Positions 20,001 to 25,011 of a DNA stretch of 29,590 bases are shown piece by piece. How positions within the stretch are numbered: the first letter of the stretch is position 1; each line of letters starts with the position of its first letter. Position numbers and translations under genes: made by a program. The notes beneath the pieces are model-generated. The model made no database searches, had not been told where the DNA came from, and saw only the letters and a program-made list of their open reading frames with translations. This DNA comes from Ophiothrix spiculata. Its lineage: Eukaryota; Echinodermata; Ophiuroidea; Amphilepidida; Ophiotrichidae. The DNA lies in assembly GCA_000969725.1 (NCBI GenBank), contig JXSR01S019275.1. One strand, 5' to 3'.

Positions 20001-21221
20001 CGTGGTGACAAAATTGATCCTAGTAGTGACAGAGGGTTTGATCGTTATGGAAATGCAATTGAGCGAAAAGCAAACAATACTGATTTTAAATATTCTGTTG
20101 ACCTTAGGAGTAAAATTGAAGAGAGTAGGCAACATAGGAGAAGAGAAGCAGGTAGAAGGAGCAGGAGTAAAGAAAGGAGTAAAAGAAGCAGGAGTGGAGA
20201 TAGATATGGGGGTAGAGATAGAAGAAGTCGAGACAGAAGGAGTAGAGATCGAGGCAGGAGTAGAGACCAAAGAAATAGAGGGAGGAGGAGTAGAAGTAGA
20301 GGGAGGAGAAGTAGAAGTAGAAAGAGGAGGACAAGGAGTAGAAGTAGGAGGAGAAGTAGGGATAGAAGTAGTCGGCATGATCAAGAGAGACATGACAGGA
20401 GGAAGGAGGACGAAAACAGAAGGAGGGATTCAGAAAGGAGACGGCAAACGGGAAGTAGTACCAAAGAACATTCCAGACGTGATGAACCAGCATCAAAGAG
20501 AGAACAAGATATGAAAGATGACGGAAGACGAACAAGTACTAAAAAGGATGATGGGAAGATTGGCAAACAGGAAATTAGCAGTACTACAACAAAAACAGTT
20601 GATAAACACAAACCTGATGGTGCAAATGATGGGTCCAGTGGAAGAAAGCGGTCTGCGGATGGTAGCGATCATGGGAGCGTGGAGGCAAAGAAAAGAAAAT
20701 CAAGTGTTGATGATAAAGACATTAAAACATCCAGTAAATCATCTGCTGCAGCTGATGTTAAGAAAACAAAAACTGAATCGGATTCGAATAATAATTCAAA
20801 ATCAAAACAATCAACATCAGCTGAGAATTGTCATAAAGTCAGCACCCAGGAAAAGAAGAATAGTTCAAGCAACTCAAATACAAGTGAAAAAGTAGTGAAA
20901 GAAGCTTCCGATGCAAAAGATGTCTTGCATGTCGAAAAAGCAGATACTTCTCACACAAAAGATGTCCCATGTGTTGAAAAAGCAACCGAGGTTCAAGATG
21001 TTGACAAGTCAAATAAGCAAGATAAATTGGAGGATTCAATATCGTCCAGTATTAGTACACGATATGGTTTGAGAACCAGGAAAGAAACGCCAAGTCCAAC
21101 ATTAGCCTTAGAAACAACTGGGGATTCGTGTTCAAGGACTAGAATTCGTAAATGGGTTAAACGTGATAAACCCAAGGTTGATATTAGCGATCCCACGGTA
21201 GTGAAGATTACTAAACTCTGA
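1435..21221 (+). CDS. Large CCHC zinc-knuckle / RS-domain protein, nine coding exons (spliced)
   Basis: Predicted mRNA joins 1435-2040, 2654-3519, 5921-6800, 7933-8767, 10912-11080, 12641-12737, 14150-14236, 15364-16355 and 17858-21221. Every junction has GT-AG sites and the reading phases match at all eight introns (0, 2, 0, 1, 2, 0, 0, 2), giving 2631 residues and a TGA stop. Order of parts: knuckles 1-6 (38-198), Ala/Met/Asn repeats (about 310-370), knuckles 7-16 (519-780), Arg/Asp/Glu/Ser-rich region (785-1063), charged helical region (1063-1200), RS repeats (1214-1392), Pro/Gln-rich stretch (to 1511), RS domain (about 1532-1670), Lys-Ser-Asp heptads (1700-1910), basic motif block (about 2203-2245), second RS domain (about 2271-2365). 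CCHC knuckles typically bind single-stranded nucleic acid and RS domains mediate nuclear, phosphorylation-controlled contacts in splicing. A nuclear RNA-processing role is therefore inferred. No named orthologue recognised. Upstream non-coding exons may lie outside the window. Confidence 0.88.
2398..2525 (-). repeat. Dispersed repeat, copy 1 (intron 1, reverse)
   Basis: The reverse complement of this stretch matches 9497-9628 at roughly 90 percent over about 125 bp, including the shared words GTGATGAACAGGTCCC and ATTCTAAATGTGCAAATTTG. Two unlinked copies in opposite orientation mark an interspersed repeat of unknown class. The rest of intron 1 (2041-2653) shows nothing recognisable. Confidence 0.75.
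2654..3519 (+). CDS. Exon 2: Ala/Met/Asn/Ser-rich low-complexity segment with 12-residue repeats
   Basis: Acceptor TTTTTTTTCAG ends at 2653 and donor CCAG|GTAAGG starts at 3520; phase 0 in, phase 2 out. It encodes residues 203-491 and contains no Cys knuckles. Composition is dominated by Ala, Met, Asn, Ser, Thr and Gly. Between 2975 and 3157 five near-tandem 12-residue units of the form NM-x-x-A-A-L-x-x-x-N-A occur, one with an extra residue. A looser relative lies near 3287-3340. Such sequence is likely disordered and resembles the polar, aggregation-prone linkers of many RNA-granule proteins, which is inference. The frame is open throughout and matches both neighbours, so it is a true coding exon despite its odd composition. 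At 866 nt, skipping it alone would shift the frame; skipping it with exon 3 (1746 nt together) would not. Confidence 0.8.
2975..3157 (+). repeat. Coding 36-bp tandem repeat in exon 2
   Basis: Five diverged units of about 36 bp, each starting AATATGAA or similar, encode NMNPGGMAVNNA, NMNPAALMASNA, NMKAAALVGRNS, a 13-residue unit and SMRPFAIAKGNA. All length changes keep the frame. Confidence 0.7.
4063..4440. mobile_element. Possible small TIR element
   Basis: The left edge TGTCCATGCCGAATGAG and the reverse complement of the right edge, TGTCCCCACCGAATGTG, agree at 13 of 17 positions. The interior has repeated CCGTGTGTCC words and AAGGTCA-like words. No clear target-site duplication, so this is a weak call. 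Confidence 0.35.
4791..5128. mobile_element. MITE with long TIRs (CAGTACAAGAAAACCCCAAC family)
   Basis: Left arm AGTACAAGAAAACCCCAACT continues for about 55 bp and recurs almost exactly as the reverse complement at the right edge (through CTTGTACTAG near 5118). The flanking word TTGAATA is shared too. A third, reversed end at 4882-4905 (GGGTTTTCTTTTACTG) implies a shorter copy nested within or abutting. No coding capacity: non-autonomous DNA transposon. Superfamily not assigned. Confidence 0.8.
5222..5290 (-). repeat. Degenerate telomere-like tract (CCCTAA-type)
   Basis: Runs of CCCTA, CCCTAA and CCTAA spaced irregularly, for example CATACCCTAACCATAAGCC. Could be an old interstitial telomeric insertion or simple-sequence drift. 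Confidence 0.55.
5427..5799. mobile_element. Non-autonomous hAT-like element, 373 bp
   Basis: TIRs CAGTGGCATAACCAGAGTT and (reverse complement of right end) CAGTGGCATAACTAGATTT. Flanked by ATGTAGAT at 5419-5426 and ATGTGGAT at 5800-5807, an 8-bp target duplication with one mismatch. Eight-bp duplications and CAG-starting ends are typical of the hAT superfamily. Interior is non-coding. It sits about 120 bp before exon 3. Confidence 0.82.
5921..6800 (+). CDS. Exon 3: zinc knuckles 7-16
   Basis: Acceptor TTTCTATAAAG ends at 5920; this site, rather than the later CAGs at 5925-5927 or 5933-5935, is the one that keeps phase with exon 2. Donor is GTG|GTAAGT at 6801, phase 0. It encodes residues 491-784. 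Ten knuckles start at residues 519, 554, 584, 614, 645, 687, 709, 725, 748 and 767. Nine have C-x2-C-x4-H-x4-C spacing. The one at 584-599 is stretched to C-x2-C-x6-H-x4-C, so its metal binding is less sure. Aromatic or Asn residues between the first two Cys (SN, TN, DW) resemble RNA-contacting knuckles of CNBP-type proteins. Acidic Ser/Glu-rich sequence precedes the first knuckle. Without the flanking exons this segment alone has more knuckles than CNBP, which has seven. Confidence 0.88.
6845..7156 (+). repeat. Direct duplication of a MITE half, about 183 bp apart
   Basis: About 125 bp starting ACTCCAACTCCACC near 6851 recur from about 7034 at some 90 percent identity, sharing AGGAGTTGC, CAACCAATCAATTAATTGTC and CTAAGGAACTTCAAT. 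Each begins with the left TIR of the CAGTACAAG family. Confidence 0.75.
7021..7247. mobile_element. MITE of the TACAAGAAAACCCC family, complete copy
   Basis: Left end TAATGCTCATACAAGAAAAC and the reverse complement of the right end, TAATGCCATTACAAGAAAAC, are nearly the same. Same family as 4791-5128. Non-coding. Confidence 0.7.
7528..7715. mobile_element. MITE of the same family, diverged copy
   Basis: Left part TGGAAGAAAACCCCAATTCC; right part, read on the reverse strand, ATTGAATACACCAGTACAAG followed by AACTCCACCA. Ends match the family but the interior differs from the other copies. Confidence 0.55.
7933..8767 (+). CDS. Exon 4: Arg/Asp/Glu/Ser-rich (RD/RE/RS) segment
   Basis: Acceptor TTCCATTCTGTAG ends at 7932, phase 0; donor CAAG|GTATGT at 8768, phase 1. 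It encodes residues 785-1063. An acidic start (ETYEDIDSPE) gives way to dense alternating Arg with Asp, Glu and Ser, with many Arg-Asp and Arg-Glu pairs and scattered SP and TP sites. Residues 994-1035 are three tandem copies of a 14-residue unit. Mixed-charge RD/RE sequence of this sort is typical of nuclear speckle proteins; no folded domain is visible. The frame continues into exon 5 through a split Gly codon. A shorter reading beginning at the ATG of 8050 is open, but there is no reason to place a start there because the upstream part is in frame with exon 3. Confidence 0.83.
8560..8685 (+). repeat. Coding 42-bp tandem repeat, three copies
   Basis: Three consecutive 14-codon units of the form PDSRVHD-x-R-x-x-TPP, with x = Gly/Val/Ile and Arg/Lys/Leu differences. 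Copies are close in nucleotide sequence, implying recent duplication. The frame is kept. Confidence 0.85.
8768..10911 (+). other. Intron 4 (2.1 kb)
   Basis: Holds the forward copy of the dispersed repeat (9497-9628) and repeated TAATTGCTC words at 9075-9165. A stretch at 10200-10460 is more GC-rich and contains several CG dinucleotides in AT-rich surroundings (for example ACGCGTACGCACGTACTGCG). No exon is supported. Confidence 0.6.
9497..9628 (+). repeat. Dispersed repeat, copy 2 (intron 4, forward)
   Basis: Partner of the copy at 2398-2525, in the opposite orientation. Its 3' edge forms a 12-bp hairpin with downstream sequence: GTGCAAATTTGA near 9613 pairs with TCAAATTTGCAC near 9650. Confidence 0.75.
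10912..11080 (+). CDS. Exon 5: acidic Tyr/Asp-rich then helical segment
   Basis: Acceptor TTTTATTTCAG ends at 10911 and completes a Gly codon begun in exon 4. Donor AAGAG|GTATGT at 11081 splits an Arg codon (phase 2). Encodes residues 1063-1119: YDRDLLDEYYESYPDDKDMD, then a likely amphipathic stretch ending near ETQRHLDAESQQDKR. Unlike its neighbours the composition is normal, so this part and exons 6-7 are the best place to look for family identity. I do not recognise a domain. Confidence 0.8.
11140..11173. repeat. Perfect 14-bp inverted repeat, 6-base loop
   Basis: ATGAATTCCTTTAC and GTAAAGGAATTCAT around TGTACC. A related half (AATTCCTTTAC) lies 35 bp upstream. Confidence 0.8.
11263..11342. 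repeat. Short foldback sequence
   Basis: Left arm AAATTTTGAATTCTATCCGC and the reverse complement of the right arm, AAATTTTAAATTCTATCTGC, differ at two positions. Confidence 0.6.
11490..11951. mobile_element. Long-TIR foldback element (about 120-bp arms)
   Basis: Left arm (11490-11615) contains GCGTTTTGCACTGTAAGGGT followed by ACTGGTAGT. The right arm (11805-11951) reads the same on the reverse strand, over about 120 bp with one indel of about 8 bp and scattered changes. The spacer has a partial copy of the left edge, since GATTCCTTTTATC recurs at 11480 and 11671. No transposase; ends and target duplication unclear. Confidence 0.75.
12354..12494 (+). mobile_element. Internally deleted relative of the TIR element at 21788-22224
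   Basis: Shares GCCATTGAAGCTGAGCAT, GTTAAAAATCA, TTTCATCAGAAACGTTACCT and the right end CGGGTCACA with the 3' element. It lacks the middle 200 bp and the left TIR. Confidence 0.65.
12641..12737 (+). CDS. Exon 6: short linker ending in a Lys-rich patch
   Basis: Acceptor TTCTTATCGACAG ends at 12640; donor CTG|GTATGT at 12738. Encodes residues 1119-1151 (Ile-Val-Thr-Tyr-Asp-Ala-Thr-Pro-Pro start, KKKKEL end). Phases 2 and 0 fit exons 5 and 7 exactly. A SINE body begins about 7 bp past the donor. Reading through the donor stays open to a TAG at 12847-12849, so intron retention would add SINE-coded residues before termination. Confidence 0.78.
12745..12902 (+). mobile_element. SINE body without its tRNA head
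   Basis: Matches the SINE at 27983-28190 from GGCCGGGCGGTTTTCGTCTC through CTTGTTTCCTTGAGCAAGAA, GCTCCGTGG, GGTCCCCTGT and GGGGTATGCAT, and ends in an ATTGATTGATTG tail. The 5' tRNA-like part is absent. It starts about 7 bp after the donor of exon 6. Confidence 0.8.
13055..13138 (-). mobile_element. tRNA-derived SINE remnant (head only)
   Basis: On the reverse strand GGTGGCTTGCTATGGGC is followed about 40 bp later by GGTTCAAAAGC, spaced like A and B boxes of a Pol III promoter. Resembles the sequence at 16985-17045 on the other strand. Confidence 0.4.
13617..13875. mobile_element. Possible TIR element
   Basis: The left edge has GGTACGGGTATGTGCCACCC; the right edge read in reverse is AAGGTATGTGCCGCCCGGG. 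An interior segment of about 45 bp (TTTTCAGCT ... TTATGGGAAAA ... GTTCCTG) is shared with the hAT-like element at 23083. Confidence 0.45.
14150..14236 (+). CDS. Exon 7: 29-residue charged helix, in-frame cassette
   Basis: Acceptor TTCTTTCCAG ends at 14149; donor CAAGAA|GTAAGT at 14237. At 87 nt with phase 0 on both sides it can be included or skipped without changing the frame. Encodes residues 1152-1180, TMMAIRAVEEKIREKF then RMEESDSIRKQQE, strongly predicted by eye to be helical and possibly coiled coil, continuing into exon 8 (VFKASERIVASW). No similarity to the RS-rich exons. Confidence 0.78.
14237..15363 (+). other. Intron 7 (1.1 kb)
   Basis: Carries the MITE at 14358-14591. The rest shows nothing recognisable; the open stretch from 15196 to the acceptor is intron. 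Confidence 0.6.
14358..14591 (+). mobile_element. MITE, TGTGATGACTCACC family, copy 1 (234 bp)
   Basis: TIRs TGTGATGACTCACCTCGAAA and, from the right end, TGTGATGGCTCACCCCGAAA. The interior matches 26221-26458 across most of its length (for example TTTCAACAAG, AACAGATGAAATGATAAAAT). Target-site duplication not resolved. Confidence 0.85.
15364..16355 (+). CDS. Exon 8: RS-repeat domain and Pro/Gln-rich tail
   Basis: Acceptor TTTTTTTCTGCAG ends at 15363 and donor GAAAG|GTAAGA starts at 16356; phase 0 in, 2 out. Open sequence runs upstream to an ATG at 15196, but the strong acceptor and phase match with exon 7 make that region intron. Residues 1181-1511. After a short helical start (VFKASERIVASWKS), residues about 1214-1392 are an RS domain with dozens of Arg-Ser pairs, the classic target of SRPK and CLK kinases in SR proteins. 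The rest (about 1395-1508) is rich in Pro, Gln, Gly and aromatic residues, for example MPPGPTQFPPGQMPP, and is probably disordered and prone to self-association. Joins exon 9 through a split Arg codon. Confidence 0.87.
15646..15795 (+). repeat. Coding 30-bp RS repeat in exon 8
   Basis: Five in-register 10-residue units: SRSVSSHRGH, SRSVSIHRSR, SRSVSIHKSR, SRSHSAYQSR, SRSVSRGRSR. Nucleotide units share the core TCAAGATCTGTTTCC with changes. Confidence 0.8.
16395..16549. repeat. Inverted repeat enclosing a TTAGGG-like tract
   Basis: The left side GGCTATTCG...TTTGACTCCCGATCT is mirrored on the right as AGATCGGGAGTCAA...CGAATAGCC. The centre (16436-16495) contains GGTTAGG, GGGTTAGGGTTAG and GATTAGGGTTAGG. 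Confidence 0.75.
16985..17045 (+). mobile_element. tRNA-derived SINE remnant (head)
   Basis: GGTAGCTTGCCATAGCTGG resembles an A-box region and GGTTCAAATCC at 17033-17043 is a B-box match, at tRNA-like spacing. No recognisable SINE body follows. Confidence 0.45.
17588..17733. mobile_element. 146-bp MITE flanked by TTA
   Basis: Left end GGGCGCAGTCACACATCACC and the reverse of the right end GGGCTCTGTCACACACCACT are TIRs. TTA occurs directly outside both ends (17585-17587, 17734-17736). A 3-bp TTA duplication with GGG-starting ends fits PIF/Harbinger-type elements. Confidence 0.72.
17858..21221 (+). CDS. Exon 9 (last coding exon): RS domain, KSD heptad array, basic motif block, second RS domain
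   Basis: Acceptor TTACTTCTTACAG ends at 17857; TGA stop at 21219-21221. Encodes residues 1511-2631. HVSANLAAMDEFVLKLMGPK opens the exon and is a short, non-repetitive, possibly conserved helix. An RS/RD domain follows (about 1532-1670), then 31 Lys-Ser-Asp heptads (1700-1910), a Lys/Ser/Glu/Thr-rich tract (1910-2150), and an acidic Ser-rich patch around SLPGSSDSEPSPHRD. After it comes a basic block with KRKRKP, a likely nuclear localisation signal, leading into MPVFIRKDELFDRRGDKID and RGFDRYGNAIERK. A second RS domain (about 2271-2365) and a Lys/Ser tail ending RKWVKRDKPKVDISDPTVVK complete it. The motif block and C-terminus have normal composition and are the best search queries. Large single last exons of this kind occur in SRRM-like proteins, but I do not claim homology. 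Confidence 0.9.
18423..19055 (+). repeat. Coding 21-bp minisatellite: 31 heptads of the SDVKSSK type
   Basis: About 633 nt made of 21-bp units near GATGTGAAGTCATCAAAATC, encoding D-V-K/T-S-S-K-S/P. I count 31 units, a few shortened to six residues or lengthened to eight, always by whole codons. The array is most uniform at 18880-19030 and more diverged at its 5' end. Ser and Lys alternate with one Asp per unit, giving many potential phosphorylation sites. The reverse strand of the array is also open, as a by-product of the codon pattern. Confidence 0.9.
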
Positions 21222-21787
21222 TTTATAAGAGAGATGGTCTTATTTTTGTACGATGCAATCAAATTGCAATTTATGAGTTTAAAAATTTAACAAACAAATG
21301 TGATGGCAAATATTTTGTTTCATTGACTGAACTGCTTTTAAAGGTGAACTGCGCTACTGCCAGTACAACCAACACTGTTTTGTCCAGATTAATGTCGCAA
21401 TCTGCAGTCAAAAATCTTTCTTGAAGCAAATTAAAAATACTTTTGAAAATTGGCAACTGTACTGTGAAACTTTTGACTCTCAACCCTTGCTTTACTACTC
21501 ATGAGGAGAATGGTGCAAAATATCTACCCAAGGTGACTGTAGACTGTGAGTATACTATTGACCATCACCAAAGGTTTTGTGTGTAAAAAGGTGATATCGT
21601 CCTGCCGTGATGTCACACAAGGGCAATATCATGTTTTTATTGTCAAAAAATCCTGGGGCATGATGTCAAACCAGAGGATGATTTAAGACCTGCCCACAAT
21701 ACATAGTAACAGCTCAGTGAGCATGAATGAACTAATGGAATGTTCAGCTAAGTCAAATTACTACTGCTGTGTATTTGTATGGGAAAA

Positions 21788-22224
21788 TGTGACCCATCAT
21801 ATCGAAAGGTGCCGTAAGGTTGGCAGAGTAAATTACGAGATACAGGCCATTGAAGCTGAGCATAGTTAAAAATCACGTCAAGGTCAAATTTCTAATTTCA
21901 TCAGAAACGTTACCTTTGAAGTGTATTCTATCATATTAATCAGGTTCCAACATCCAAAACATAAGACAAATGTTTTAAAAACCTGGATAAAAATCCTTTT
22001 CCCATTCAAATTTTACCAGTACAGAAACTCAATTTTCTCAGAACTATAGTTTTCTGAACCAGCCCAATGCCTTTTACCAATTTGGATGTAACTCTGCAAT
22101 CGGACATCCAATAACCAAAAGCATGGTGTCATCTTAAAGCTTAAAATATAATCTTTCAGATGAGACCAAAAAGTAAATTTTCATTTTGGGACCCTTAAGG
22201 TACCTTTCGATATGACGGGTCACA
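21788..22224. mobile_element. TIR element, TGTGACCC family (437 bp)
   Basis: Left end TGTGACCCATCATATCGAAA and reversed right end TGTGACCCGTCATATCGAAA differ at one position and continue as GGT(G/A)CC. No coding capacity. A deleted relative is at 12354-12494. Confidence 0.83.
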
Positions 22225-22323
22225 AATGCTCAACTGTAAGCGACCAAAAATTGTTTACATATTCAAAGAGCTTAAAGTGTGACCTTTCTCAAGGTACTTT
22301 TACTTCTCTGGTCGCTTCAATAT

Positions 22324-22329
22324 AATAAA
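22324..22329 (+). promoter_or_regulatory. Candidate polyadenylation signal AATAAA
   Basis: First canonical hexamer on the + strand after the stop codon, 1.1 kb downstream. ATTAAA at 21430 is a nearer weaker option. No transcript evidence. Confidence 0.3.
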
Positions 22330-22777
22330 TGCACTGTACCAGATTTAAAACATTCATTTTACTGTATATGTTCAATGGGAAATTGTTCTTACTGTGGGTT
22401 GTTTTGAGCTAATGATTTCAAATTTTGAATGGAATTATGGGAAGTACTTAAAACACCCTCTGATGTCAAACATGAAATACTCAAGTTCTTGTAATATAAT
22501 GCATCTTCATTTTTATACTTGGTGCAAGATATACCAAAATGTGTCATCTCTAATTTCATTATCTGCACAGCGAAGTAGATCTGGTGATGTTGTGATAATG
22601 AAATATATTTAAGAGCAAAACATGTTGTGCACAATGTCCGAAATTTAAAGTATGCCAAATATTTAATACAGTGTGAAACAATCAAATGACAAATGCTTTC
22701 ATGAAGTATATAAAATAGATTAAGTCACAGGATGTTTTGATCACAGAAATAACTTGGTAGTGCGTTTGTCAATTTTT

Positions 22778-23558
22778 GTAATCCCGGTCCCAGGTACCCT
22801 GGGTGTGGGGGGAAGTTGACGAGATATAGTGGGGACTTTGCAATAGTTGCAAATTGTGTCCCCTCTAGCAGTAAAAATGTCAGGGACTACGTTGTTGAGT
22901 CGGGTGATGAAATCATCAGCCGGGAAACGTGTTGGGAACTTCGGAAGGGTCTAACATCACTTGCAAATAGCTGTGATTGTATGCGAGGAAGTCGCTCAAA
23001 CCCGTGGGGATTTTTCGGGAAGTATAATTATCTAAGTTTAGTTGTACGGTAACAAAGTCGTAACATTGGCGGTACGAAGTTGCAGTGGCGTAGCCAGGCC
23101 TTTCTCCAAGGGTGGGCAAACCACCCAAGATTTCTCCAATGGATTTTATCGAGCGACTTTACATGGGTTCCAATTGGCCGACTCGGTCGAGTTTGTCATG
23201 AAAAACCGCCAAATATTGTGCTTTATGAAGTTTTCAACCTAATTTTTACCGATTTTCAGCTCTAATTGTCGTAATTTTATGGGAAAAGGCAGTTCCTGCC
23301 CCCTTTATTTTTCTCCCAGGTCTTCAAAATTTCTCCCCAAAATTTCCAATTGACACCTTGTCCACCCCTGGCTGCGCCACTGCGAAGTTGGGATCTGAAT
23401 CCCCGGGGTTGGCGGCCGGGAACTCGTCGTGAATTTGACATTTAATGTTGTCCTGCGGTGCAAAGAATTCGGCAGGAGGTATCGGTGAAGTTGACCATTT
23501 TTTAACCAAGTTCATGTCGACTTCACCGCACGCCCCGGGTACCTGGGGCTTGCATTAC
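22778..23558. mobile_element. TIR element interrupted by a hAT-like insertion
   Basis: Left arm around CCCAGGTACCCTGGGTGTGG and reversed right arm CCCAGGTACCCGGGGCGTGC, each followed by GAAGT(T/C)GAC. Edges share GTAAT. Removing the 23083-23382 insert and one duplication leaves about 473 bp. Superfamily not assigned. Confidence 0.65.
23083..23382. mobile_element. Non-autonomous hAT-like element, 300 bp, nested
   Basis: TIRs CAGTGGCGTAGCCAGG and reversed right end CAGTGGCGCAGCCAGG. Exact 8-bp duplication CGAAGTTG at 23075-23082 and 23383-23390. Shares its ends with the 5427-5799 element. Confidence 0.9.
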
Positions 23559-24123
23559 AATTGAACAACGCATAATGAAGTTCTATGTCTATGTAGGTAT
23601 TATTTTTAATGTTTTGACTAATTCTTGACATAATTGTGTATACACACCCGGCTGTTGTCAGTGTTTTATATGCAGTGATCAAAATGCTATTCAAAAAGTC
23701 ATAAATGAATAAATTTTTACATTTGCTTATTCTTCGTACTGAAGAAAAAAAGTAGGAATTCCTAAAAAAGTTTAAAAAAAGTGTCATCCCTGAGTTTGTG
23801 GAGCTGATTAACTTTTTCGATTTTTGATCAAGAATTAATTTGAACAACATAAGTTGTTAAATAACATGATACACTTGGCATGCATGATTTCAATAGTTAT
23901 ATTTGTGTATGTCAAAAGTGTCGAAAGTCTAGGGAGGGGAGCACTATGTGAGACTTACAGAGTATCAGTTTTGAGAACTGTCCAGGTCTCACCTTTTTGG
24001 TAGTGTGGGTGGTTACCCGGTCAGAATACCCAATAAATACCCCCCCCCCCCCGGGATAAAAACATGCAAAAGAGTGCTTTTTATGCAGAAGCATAACAGG
24101 TAGACCGCATGTGGGGTGTCAAC

Positions 24124-24318
24124 CAGTGCTCCTTTTGAGCTAGCGCCAATTCTACTAATTTTGACACAAGTTGGAGAGGTACTTACACCAAACCAAAGAG
24201 CTGATGATGAAAATCTGCTAAATAAAGTATGAAAAGGCATCTTTCTAACACATTAACAGAAACGATTGCGCCATTTCTCCCGGCGCTGCGCCTTCACACA
24301 GCCTTAGCTGGAGCACTG
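24124..24318. mobile_element. Non-autonomous hAT-like element, 195 bp
   Basis: Ends CAGTGCTCC and GGAGCACTG, with exact 8-bp duplication GTGTCAAC at 24116-24123 and 24319-24326. Short TIR, non-coding; different family from the CAGTGGC elements. Confidence 0.88.
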
Positions 24319-24347
24319 GTGTCAACTTTGGTAAATATCAAGAAATA

Positions 24348-24628
24348 GGCCGAAACCATAGTCGGCCTCCAAACAAAATTTTCCCTACCAAACATTTGGT
24401 TGTGACATCACCAAATATTTGCCATCGAATTTAAAGTATGAACAGGTAACAAACATTTGGTCAAATGTATATGTGGCAATTCAATTACATGTGCAATCTA
24501 GCGCAAAATTTTATTTGGTCTCAACTCAGGGTTGAAGTTATTTTGTTTGGAGTCACTCGTCATTTTGATGTCACAACCAAATGTTTGGTAGCAAAAATTT
24601 TGTTTGGAGGCCGACTATGTTTTCAGCC
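24348..24628. mobile_element. Long-TIR MITE with TA flanks, 281 bp
   Basis: About 65-bp TIRs containing CATAGTCGGCCTCCAAACAA and ACCAAACATTTGGTTGTGAC in both arms. TA occurs directly outside each end (24346-24347, 24629-24630), as in Tc1/mariner-type insertions. Non-coding. Confidence 0.82.
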
Positions 24629-24688
24629 TAAGTATGTTTTATTTTTGAGATAATGCTTGGGTATGTATCCACCCAAGTATGAACAAAC

Positions 24689-25011
24689 CCGGGAGGGGGG
24701 GGGGGTACTCAAATTTGGTTTGAGGCCTCTTTAAATCATCTTCTAAATTTTGAGCCCAATTTAATCAAATATCTCATTTTTTCTGTCCAAATTTACTCTC
24801 ATGATTTTGGCAAAATATTCTAACATTTTGAGAAGAAATGTCCAAATTTGCGGCATTTGGCACAAATTTCCGAAAATTTTGAAAAGAAAACCCATCAAAA
24901 TACCACATTTTGCAAAGAAGAAAGACCGATTGGAATACTAAAAAGCCTGATTTTGCTACCCGAATTTGCGGCACGTCCCCATGACCCCTTGGTACTAAGT
25001 AGCCCCCCAGG
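24689..25011. mobile_element. G-tract-ended DNA element with 8-bp duplication, 323 bp
   Basis: Left end CCGGGAGGGGGG, then TACT; reversed right end CCTGGGGGGCTACT. Exact GAACAAAC at 24681-24688 and 25012-25019. The 8-bp duplication suggests hAT or another 8-bp-duplicating superfamily; the ends do not start CAG. Confidence 0.78.

Larger units (their letters stand above)
21222..22777 (+). other. Probable 3' UTR and downstream flank
   Basis: No coding sequence. The first AATAAA after the stop is at 22324-22329; an ATTAAA lies at 21430-21435. If the former is used, the 3' UTR would include the TIR element at 21788-22224. Past it nothing recognisable is seen until 22778. Confidence 0.5.

Noticed and set aside
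19869-20535. Ser/Pro/Thr-rich and Tyr/Ser-rich reverse-strand open frames and a Gly/Glu-rich frame on the + strand
   Set aside because: Shadows of the purine-rich RS codons in exon 9.
22239-22319. Small inverted repeat AAGCGACCA ... TGGTCGCTT
   Set aside because: Only about ten paired bases over 80 bp; could be chance.
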